Program-made: the position numbers and the translations under genes
Source: Effrenium voratum
Lineage: Eukaryota > Sar > Dinophyceae > Suessiales > Symbiodiniaceae
Length of the DNA stretch: 64,000 bases
Reading direction: 5' to 3'
NCBI GenBank assembly: GCA_963377175.1
Contig: CAUJNA010003245.1
Span: 533,831-597,830 of the forward strand
The notes under the pieces: model-generated
What the model was told of the DNA's origin: nothing
Seen by the model: only the letters and a program-made list of their open reading frames with translations
Databases searched by the model: none
In this document: piece by piece, positions 54,764 through 62,383 of the stretch
How positions within the stretch are numbered: position 1 is the stretch's first letter
Layout of the letters: each line of letters begins with the position of its first letter

Positions 54764-57041
54764 TCATGACTGCCACCCAATTGGTCTTTGGCAAAGCCTT
54801 GCGGCACGTGCCACGAGAGATGCGGAGCTTGTCGCATGCCTGCTTGCAGGATACCTTTGGGTTCCATTCAGCAAGGTCATCTTCATCACGTACCTGTCGG
54901 TCAAGTGCTTGGCGTGCAAAGATTGCTGGACAGATTTCCCACCTTCCCCATAGCCGAAGTCCATGGAACGCACATCCTGAAGGGTGAGAGGCTGCCCGGC
55001 TGACTGGAGGCTCTGCCGCGCGCAGCGCTTCTTCCTGCTCGTCGGCGCATCCTCTGGCTCCTCCAGCGCCTCTGGCTCCTCTGGCTCCCGAATCTCCTCT
55101 AACCCCTCTGGCTTTTCATGCGCGGCCGGTTGATTGAACTGCTCAGCCGCGTAGGGGACGTGCAGGGTAGACAAGTCGAAAGGCTTCTGGCTTGGCACCT
55201 TCTTCGCCCAAAGAGATGGCTTTGATAGCGTGGACCTGGGCCAGATGGATCTGTAAATGCGGCCATGTTGAAAGAACAGGCTACGGTGGCTACTTGGACT
55301 TGGCAACTGATAGAAGATTCACCGCTGCACACTGCAGACAGCAAGACTTTCTCAAAATCTGAGGGCCCGGCTAGCTTCAGCAATTCAAAGGACCTCTTGA
55401 GATGGTCTGCAGTGATCTGCAAAGACTTCTCTTGTAGTTGCTGGTCTGAATATAGATACCGGCAAAGATTTCATAGACCAGTAGGCACCCGGACAGAACG
55501 CCGATCTGCCAAGAGCAGCTCCCATCCGAGCCACAGACAGAGTGTCTCCCCTTTCACGGGCAACATGGCTCTGCACGTTGAGGCCGCCCTGAAATAACAT
55601 GTGCCACTGGGCTGCATCCTCTGTGAACTGCAAGGTCATATGCGGGTCAGAGAAGTAGTCCGTGACTCTTCTCACAGCTGGCCCGAGAGCAAATGCATCT
55701 GGCACAGGGAAGGATCTGCTTGCAACGCGCCACTCTGGCATGTATCCAGTGGGTTGGGCAGGGCCCCGGCGGAAGCGAAGCCGACTACAAGCGGACGGGG
55801 TAGCCGTGCGCAGAGGGGATGAAATCTGTGCAGTATTCTTGGGTCGGGGGAACTTGCGGAGGGTTCTCACCAGGAAATGCATCGAGCCACGCTTGCTTTG
55901 CGGCTTCTGGCGACTGGGCTTCCTTGGCAACGCCCAGCATGTCCGCGAAGTCGGGAGTCAAGGGCACCCAGAGGTGCGCGGATACTCCTCATTGCTGCGC
56001 TGCAAACAGCAAAGAGGGGAACCTCAAAATGTTTTTTGCATCGTGAGAACAAGGTCCCTGAGAAAACCAAACACGCACGCGCCCGCTTCTCCTGGAAAAA
56101 GGGATAATCGGCAGGAAGGTCTTCATGGGGCTGCGCCGGACGGCCGCTGCGTATCAAAAAAGCGCTCTTTTGTGGCAGCGTGGTGCGCTCCCGTCTCGGA
56201 GCGCTCCATGGGCACGTAGGTCGCGGGGTGCATGTTGCCGACAACTCCAAGAAAGCCATTGCCAGAGGAATCCCCATAGCTGCCACTGGTTTTGGTTGCC
56301 CGCGCGGCTGAGCCGAACTGGAGCAGCTTGTTGAGGGCGCTCTGGCGCGGATTGACCTTTGTGCTTGCCTTGGTGGACTTGGCGGTCTCGTCGGACAGCA
56401 AGCCAAAAGCAGTGAGAAAGTCGTAGGTTTCATCAAGGTTGCCAAGCACTCCAAACCACTGACGTCCGCGCCACAGACCTTGGTCACCAGGTAGGCTCGC
56501 AGAGTTCTTCACCTGCTTGAAATCACCAGCGCATCTGTGAAACAGCTCCTCGCGCGTTGCACTGGCCATTGCCGTAGACAACACGGCCGCGTGAGGCCTG
56601 GAGCAGCGCCAGAGCTTGGGACAGGCAACAGTCTGTGGGATACGTGTACTTCACAACTTTCGAAAATGGAAAGCCCCTTTCACGCTTGCATTTTCAGCGC
56701 CGTGCCTGGAGACCGGGGTCCCTGACGCAGCAGGCAACTGCTCGCCCATCTGCGCCTGGATGGTAGCGTTCACGCGAAGCTGCACAACCTTGTCCAACTC
56801 GCGGGTGATCGAATCGGCAAAGCTGGTCATGCTGCTCTTCCTAGTCTGCAAGTAATTCACATTGATTGCGAAAGCTTGTTGGAAAGATCGCCACTTTGGC
56901 TCCATTGGTGAGGGGGCACATGAGCGACAACATGTTCAGAGCGTAGGGAAACTCGTGGTGGGCTGCCCGGACAGCCCAGGTCTGGCAGAAGTGATGCCCT
57001 GTTGCAGTGAGTGCGCGGCAAGGGTCCCAAAGCTTATCCAC
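54764..57041 (-). pseudogene. DUF3987-like coding segment inside the KDZ element
   Basis: Minus-strand pieces in order are EFPYALNMLSLMCPLTNGAK (about 56,930), FQQAFAINVNYLQTRKSSMTSFAD (about 56,840), and WFGVLGNLDETYDFLTAFGL with GNMHPATYVPMERSETGAHH (about 56,200-56,470). Later pieces are RRVTDYFSDPHMTLQFTEDAAQW (about 55,620-55,680) and glutamate/proline-rich sequence to about 55,000. The first two resemble the start of DUF3987 ATPase-like proteins. Several frames are used, so this is either a spliced gene or a decayed one. It lies between the cysteine-cluster and catalytic parts of the transposase. It may be a second gene of the element or a nested acquisition. Confidence 0.35.
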
Positions 57042-57106
57042 CGCGGTTTACATGGACTATGGCTGGCAAGTACTGCTTGTCCACCGCTTCCTTACTCACT
57101 GCGTAT

Positions 57107-58177
57107 CTAACCTAACTGGACGCACAATGCCCGAAGCGTTCCGCTGTGAGCATCGCGCAAAGAAACGGCCAGCCGGCAAGCGCGAGCGGGGGGTTGCATT
57201 ATCCAACGTGCTGGCAGGCTAGCGCTTAGTTGCCAGACAAGCAACAGACCTGCATAGCAACACCGGTGCAAGACCTTGTCCTGGCTGACATTCGCAGTCT
57301 CATCGGTCAGGTGGCGATGGCATTTTTTGCAAAGAACTGGTGTGCAAGGACAGGCACGCCGCAAAGTTCTTGCCAAAGACAACGACCGTGTGGACCCTGC
57401 AAGAAGTGAAGCGCAGACAGCCCTTCTGTTCTTGGCGTTCCCATCCATGACCAGCACATCACGGCGCACGCCAGCTTCACGAGCTCTGCCCACGGACGAC
57501 TTTGTGAACTCTGCCTGGAAATTCTGCATGACTGGCTCCAGCAACTCCTCGACAGTTTGGCGAAGGTCCAGGGAAGTATGCGGCGCAGACAGGAGGCCGC
57601 AGGATTGCAATCTGAGCAAGAGGCGCCACTTAAACCAACCTTCACTGATCAGCAAACGCAATCGCGCGCCTGGCAGGAGGTGTTCTTGCCCATGTGCCTC
57701 AGCCTGCTCACGCGCGACATCACTTTCGCTGATGAAGCTTGCGTGTTGCCGAACCAGCCTTCTGTGAAGCTGCTCCAGCCACTCAACGGAAAAGCCGAAG
57801 GACGAGGTGAGCATGAAGCATTTCAGTTGGGCTGGGTTGCCTATGAAGATGCGCTTGCCAGCTTCGACTCTGTAATTGTGCCACACGACCTTGCCGTAGC
57901 TGGGGCAAAATTCGACGGCGCCGCAGAGGTGTGTTCCTTTGAGACGGGGCCTGTTGTGTGAAGACAAAGAGGCGCTGCACTCTGGACAGCTCTTGTGAAG
58001 CGGCAGCAGCTGCTCCAGCACTGTCTCGGCCCCAAAAAGCGGTAGAGATTGGCCAACATCGCGGCCTAGCCGCTGGGCTACCTGGTGCGCAACAGCAATG
58101 ATTTGAGCGAGACAAGCAGAGCGCTGCTCCATGGCCCGGCCCGAAGGATGCATGAGAGAACGCGTGTTTTTCAACAC
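57107..58177 (-). CDS. KDZ transposase N-terminal region with CxC-type cysteine cluster
   Basis: A single 356-codon frame. Residues about 60-150 contain KSCPECSASLSSHNRP, LCGAVEFCPSYGKVVWHNYR, KRIFIGNPAQLKCFM and FGFSVEWLEQLHRRLVRQHA, resembling the CxC5-like cysteine cluster associated with KDZ transposases. Residues about 240-300 contain VLVMDGNAKNRRAVCA and CPCTPVLCKKCHRHLTDE, the D-G-N-x-K-N-R-R-x-V-C block that follows it. The last ~50 residues (after TANVSQDKVL) look non-coding, so an intron probably begins near 57,280. It is upstream of, and co-oriented with, the catalytic exons at 53.5-54.4 kb. Confidence 0.65.
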   Translation of the reverse strand: MLKNTRSLMHPSGRAMEQRSACLAQIIAVAHQVAQRLGRDVGQSLPLFGAETVLEQLLPLHKSCPECSASLSSHNRPRLKGTHLCGAVEFCPSYGKVVWHNYRVEAGKRIFIGNPAQLKCFMLTSSFGFSVEWLEQLHRRLVRQHASFISESDVAREQAEAHGQEHLLPGARLRLLISEGWFKWRLLLRLQSCGLLSAPHTSLDLRQTVEELLEPVMQNFQAEFTKSSVGRAREAGVRRDVLVMDGNAKNRRAVCASLLAGSTRSLSLARTLRRACPCTPVLCKKCHRHLTDETANVSQDKVLHRCCYAGLLLVWQLSASLPARWIMQPPARACRLAVSLRDAHSGTLRALCVQLG

Positions 58178-58704
58178 AGGCTTCTTTGCGCAACAGAACG
58201 TATCGCCAAAGATTGCTGCTGGCCTGAAGGAGACAAGTGCTTGAAGAGCGTCAACCGCACCGCTTGCTGTGTAATTTATCCGGGAGATGCAGATACAGCA
58301 GCACGGAGATCAAGTTGCAAAAAATCTTCCGGCAACCCAATGAGGCTGACAAGCCTCGACAGGCCCCTCTCCAAAAGCAGCGCGCTAATTCAGCTCAAGA
58401 AGCTGGCGCTGTTGACCACGACGTCGTCCTCCCCCGTGATCAAGCAATACCTGCGCAGGACACGCTCCAGGCTGTCGTGTCTTTAGAGATTTGCCAGGCG
58501 GAGTGTCCGGGGGTCCGATGGTGCTGGGCGCCAGTGGCAGGGCGGTTAAAGCCACAACAACGTCTTGACCGGGGAAAGACAAGCCGCTTGAGCTAATCGG
58601 TTGATGCGTTGATGCCCCATGTTGGATGTCGGAAAAGACAAGCTGCTTGAGTAACTGATCTATTGATGTGCTGATGCCCGTATCAGATGTTCCGTCGGTT
58701 AGAG

Positions 58705-59306
58705 CGGCAGTTGGCTGATCCGCTGAGCCGACGGTCCGCTAATCCGATGACCCGCTGATCGGTCCGATGATCCGCTGGTCCGCTCGTCCGATGCTCTGCC
58801 AACTAGCTTGTTTGCTGGACCGCTGTTGCTCCGGCTCCGCTCGTATCCGATGATCCGATGGCCCGCTGATCCGGTAGCTGATTCGCTGATCCGCTGCTCC
58901 GATGATCCGTTGGTCCGCTGGTCGCTGGTCCGCTGATCCGATGGTCCGATGATCCGACGGCCCGACGGTCCGCTGATCCGCTGATCCGATGATCCGCTGA
59001 TCCGATGATCCGCTGATCCGCTGATCCGCTGATCCGCTGGTCCGGTAGCTGATTCGCTGATCCGCTGATCCGATGATCCGTTGGTCCGCTGGTCCGCTGG
59101 TCCGCTGATCCGATGGTCCGATGATCCGACGGTCCGACGGTCCGCTGATCCGCTGATCCGATGATCCGCTGATCCGATGATCCGCTGATCCGCTGATCCG
59201 CTGGTCCGCTGGTCCGCTGGTCCGCTGGTCCGCTGATCCGATGATCCGCTGATCCGCTGATCCGATGATCCGCTGATCCGATGATCCGATGATCCGAGTA
59301 TGTCCG
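58705..59306. repeat. Octamer array TGATCCGC, right subterminal
   Basis: About 70 units of TGATCCGC, TGATCCGA and TGGTCCGC with two near-identical ~200-bp blocks (each beginning near GGTAGCTGATTCGCTG at about 58,873 and 59,043). The Ile-Gly-Ser-Ala-Asp-Gln-type frame across it is an artefact of the period. Confidence 0.93.
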
Positions 59307-59328
59307 GGCGGCAGGGTGATCATGAGTG

Positions 59329-59336
59329 AATAATAA
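59329..59336. repeat. Right target-site duplication AATAATAA
   Basis: Identical 8 bp directly following the right TIR (…CATGAGTG). Pairs with 53,015-53,022. Confidence 0.65.
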
Positions 59337-59663
59337 ACGACCCTCCCCCCCCTAATTAAAAAAATCCCGGCCAGCAAAACAAATTCTATTATTAGGGGTT
59401 TTGTGGAGTTCTGCGTAGGCTTGTCTGCAGCTCTGGTCCCCCTGTTCCGGTCCCTAAAATCGCTTTAAAATCGCTTCAACTGTACATTTCCGAGTAAGAA
59501 TTTTAATAGCGGGAGTTGAGGTCATGTTTTGCTTTTTTTGGTTGTGGGTTTTGGATCACTCAAAGGGGCCTTTTTGGAGTGAGAGAGAGAGAGAGAGAGC
59601 TCTGGCTCGAAACTGGCTCGAAAGTCGCAACTTTGTAGTACCACCGTGGTAAAGGAAACGTGC

Positions 59664-60017
59664 TTAGTGGTCTCGCTTTTGTTGATTAATTTGTTCTCGG
59701 TTTTGCACTCTGTGCTCGGCTTTGGTTCTTCCAGGAGTTTGTCTATTGACACAACCCGTTGATTGTTTGTAATGACCTTCTCTTTTCCGTAGTTCTTCCA
59801 CTGTATCACACAGGCAGTTTTCAAGAAGTTCAATTTTACAGTTGTCAATACCAAACTTTTTGAAGACTACTAAGGATGTGATGAAATATTTACCACCCTT
59901 CAAATAGTTCCTGTATTCTATAAGACGCCTCGCCATTTTCTGACTGAGACTTTCACAAGTGCTTCCTATATAGCATTTAGTGTAAGCATTGTCTCGGTTT
60001 GTATCCATTACTATCAT
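59664..60017 (-). CDS. GIY-YIG family endonuclease-like protein
   Basis: A 117-codon frame. An N-terminal KCYIGSTCESLSQKMARRL segment (residues about 14-33) holds the YIG half of the GIY-YIG motif with the expected following R. YFITSLVVFKKFGIDNCKIELLENCLCD and ELRKREGHY carry the usual helix and the catalytic-type Glu region. The GIY half is replaced by NAYTKCYIG, so activity is uncertain. Such single-domain nucleases are typical cargo of Polinton-like and large DNA viruses and act as DNA nickases or homing-type enzymes. The C-terminus is polar and may be truncated, because the next frame (59,522 onward) continues only as low-complexity sequence. Confidence 0.7.
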   Translation of the reverse strand: MIVMDTNRDNAYTKCYIGSTCESLSQKMARRLIEYRNYLKGGKYFITSLVVFKKFGIDNCKIELLENCLCDTVEELRKREGHYKQSTGCVNRQTPGRTKAEHRVQNREQINQQKRDH

Positions 60018-60044
60018 ATTAATATGGCTTTTGTTTAAAGGGGT

Positions 60045-60341
60045 TCAATCCAAACTACATAAGATTTCCAAAACTAATTCGGATGGTATTTTGTTTAAAT
60101 CACTCTGTGAATGAATGATAGGACTATCACCCCATTCTGCTTTAGTGTTTGATGGCAAGCGTTGCGCAGCTTCAATATGTTTGTTATTAACAACTTTACC
60201 ACAGTCTTTTTTACATAACCTTCGGGGTTTCCAATTGTTTAGACTGTTCCATAACCTCGTTCGCTTCCTGTAATTAAAACCACATTTACAATAGTCAATG
60301 TTATTCAACTTTAACCCATTCATAAAAGACTGATTTTTCAA
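60045..60341 (-). CDS. Small cysteine-containing protein with F-box-like C-terminus
   Basis: A 98-codon intact frame. CKCGFNYRKRTRLWNSLNNW followed by LCKKDCGKVV gives a C-x-C...C-x3-C metal-binding-like pattern, and the C-terminus NKIPSELVLEILCSLD resembles an F-box start. The same combination, a cysteine pair plus a (L/I)PxE(I/L)V motif, occurs in the ORF at 2,093-2,617 of the other AT-rich island, in the reverse order. Unknown function. It lies 27 bp upstream of the GIY-YIG frame on the same strand. Confidence 0.55.
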   Translation of the reverse strand: MKNQSFMNGLKLNNIDYCKCGFNYRKRTRLWNSLNNWKPRRLCKKDCGKVVNNKHIEAAQRLPSNTKAEWGDSPIIHSQSDLNKIPSELVLEILCSLD

Positions 60342-60420
60342 TACTCCAGTCTGTGGATTTTCAATAACAAAAAAGTCAAAACCGAAATAGTCAATGATCT
60401 CTGATGTTTTAAAACTAAAC

Positions 60421-60948
60421 TAAAAACGTTTTCGCTGTAACTGGTGCGCCCACAAGAAGCAGTGCACCTTTTCGGCAAAGATTGTTTGAGCCAAAATGGG
60501 ATTTGGCAAAGAGCTGGTTATAGGGCCCGGGGGATGCTGTGGTGGTGTTCTGTTGGCTGCTGCTGCCAGCGCCGCACTGCAGCTGTAGCGGCTCCCGGCG
60601 AGAACCTGCGATGAGGCTGCACAAGCTTCAGACATGGGAGTGGATGTCCCGAAGGTTCCCGTTTGGTCCTCACGCTGTTTTTTTGTTTTTGTTCATGTTT
60701 TATTGGCACTTAGGCTGGAGTTCCTGAAAACGCGTCCGAACCTGATCTGCAAAGTGGTATGTCATTGTCATTGAAAATTTGAAGTTGTCTTGAGGCGAAA
60801 AGGAGCTCATTGGGATTCACGATCTGAAGGTGCAGTTCCTCTATTGCGAGGTTGCAACAGCCGTTGCTCTGAAGCTTGGGGACAAGGTTGGGGGTTGGTG
60901 TCATTTAGTTTCCAACATTTGGGGCTCCGCTCGCAGGCCAAGCTGCTG
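60421..60948. other. No supported gene
   Basis: Transition from the AT-rich island to host-like sequence. Short overlapping frames only. Confidence 0.4.
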
Positions 60949-61452
60949 GCAACCCGGGACTTGAAGGAGACCTTGATTCTGAAAGAGCAACTTTTGAGCT
61001 CTCAGGGCGAAGAGCCTGCCGAAGAACAAGCAGATGCAAACCAGTCTCAAACATTGGTGTTTGAGGAGTATGAATCCCAAACGTTGGTGTTTGATCAAAC
61101 TCAGTCCCACGAGACACTTGAAGCCGTGCAGGCACTGGAGTCGGCTGCAACAGCTGAGCAACAAATGATCGTAGTTGAGGATTCCCCTGCTCCTACCGAA
61201 GCTGACTCAATCAGTGAGTCGGCCTTTGTGTTAACGCTGGAAGCGGATACTTCTTTGGAAGAAATCGAGCCCCAACTTTCGGATTCTGGCGAGTCGCTTG
61301 TGCCCACAGAAGCTGAAACAGCCTTGGCACAAGGTTCCTTCCCTGCTACAGCGGTATCTTTTAAGAGGCCAGCTTCCACACTTGGGCGCACAACGCCCCC
61401 AAAGAAGCTTCGCCGCATGAATGCTTGCTACTTTGATTCAATTAAATGCTAA
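60949..61452 (+). CDS. Acidic region with basic nuclear signal; possible N-terminal part of the methyltransferase gene
   Basis: The plus frame encodes LLATRDLKETLILKEQLLSS and two SQTLVFEEYE/SQTLVFDQTQ repeats. A strongly acidic serine/threonine/glutamate stretch (PAPTEADSISESAFVLTLEA, TSLEEIEPQLSDSGESLVP) and then a basic tail (FKRPASTLGRTTPPKKLRR) resembling a nuclear-localisation signal follow. The frame stops at 61,452. The upstream boundary is uncertain. It is co-oriented with the C5-methyltransferase exons 1.0-1.3 kb downstream and could be their N-terminal regulatory part. Between them, about 61,868-62,000 (GKLSQWSCYTYQREHDRKSCPMWAACG in pieces) is another exon-like, cysteine-containing segment. 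Confidence 0.45.
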   Translation, partial: ATRDLKETLILKEQLLSSQGEEPAEEQADANQSQTLVFEEYESQTLVFDQTQSHETLEAVQALESAATAEQQMIVVEDSPAPTEADSISESAFVLTLEADTSLEEIEPQLSDSGESLVPTEAETALAQGSFPATAVSFKRPASTLGRTTPPKKLRRMNACYFDSIKC

Positions 61453-62383
61453 TCTCCTCATTAGCTTGTTTTCCCATAATTCGTTTGCCTATGGAGGGGT
61501 CCATGCTGTGGAGATTCTCACGGCTTGTGAGCAAAATATGAACTCACATCCGCCTGCCACCCTGAACAAGTTGTTGGCATACCGTCGTCCCTTTACAAGC
61601 TGACCTGCCTGGCCTCAGCCTTTTCAGGATTTCGGTGGCATTGCAAGGCCCAGCCCGATGCCTCTTCGGCCCATCACGGAGGTCACTGACAGCGAGGACG
61701 AGCCTGGACCTTGGTGACACAATCGTAAGCAAGCCCTGCTGTTTTTCCGAGGCCGGAAACCAAAACACAGTGTACTGGGAAGGTGGTGCAGAACAACTCC
61801 AAGGCAGGCTGTCAGTTTCAAGTCAAAGGTCTCAACACTCGTTCCTCGGGCTTACCGCAGGTCGAATCTAAGTGTTCCCAGACAGCGACCCTCCTGAAGT
61901 TCAGCAAGGCAAATTGTCGCAGTGGTCTTGCTACACATACCAGCGCGAGCATGACAGGAAAAGCTGCCCCATGTGGGCCGCGTGCGGGCAACAACTTTTC
62001 AGAAGAAGTTTAGCTTGGTCTCCCTGCAGGCATGCCTTTCAGTGGAAGATTCTTGTCTGAACCCCTTCAGCCCCGCCAGGCCAAAGTACCGGAATGCAAG
62101 AAGCTCAACCTTGTCGTGGCCAGTGCCCCAGTCCAATAGTAGGCTTGACATCGCCTGCGTGCAAGGTGTCTCGGAACAAGCGCAAGTCTGTGGCCAAACC
62201 TGGTGTCAAATCTGGCATCTTCTTTGGAAGAAAGACGTTTGCTTCCTGGAGCTGCATCAGCAAGGGTCTCAGCAAGGGTTTATTAGCGTTGAACCGGGGC
62301 AATGGCTGGAGCTTTCAACTTACCCTGCTGCTAAGGGTGCTTTGGAGCTTCTACTCGTGTGACTGAATCAGCCGTCACAAACC

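Larger units (their letters stand above)
53023..59328 (-). mobile_element. KDZ-type DNA transposon (6.3 kb) with octamer subterminal arrays
   Basis: The ends are imperfect TIRs: the left starts GACTTATGATCGCTGGGC and the right, reversed, CACTCATGATCACCCTGC (12 of 18 identical). AATAATAA flanks both. Inside each end is a TGATCCGC octamer array (53,041-53,265 and 58,705-59,306). Minus-strand coding runs from a CxC-like cysteine-cluster region (58.2-57.1 kb) to a C-terminal DDE-transposase region (54.4-53.5 kb). A DUF3987-like coding segment lies between. The host DNA on both sides is AT-rich virus-like sequence. An 8-bp duplication fits Zisupton/KDZ elements as I recall them. Integrity of the transposase is uncertain because introns are unresolved. 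Confidence 0.72.
59337..60420. other. AT-rich virus-like island, right half
   Basis: AT-rich sequence resumes after the KDZ element and ends abruptly near 60,420. It carries the GIY-YIG and F-box-like ORFs on the minus strand. About 59,340-59,640 has no gene, only a (GA)n run (59,577-59,600). Confidence 0.65.

Noticed and set aside
58739..59377. 212-codon frame with IIGSADQ-type repeats
   Set aside because: It comes from the TGATCCGC octamer array (24 bp gives 8 codons in every frame); it is subterminal repeat DNA, not a repeat protein.
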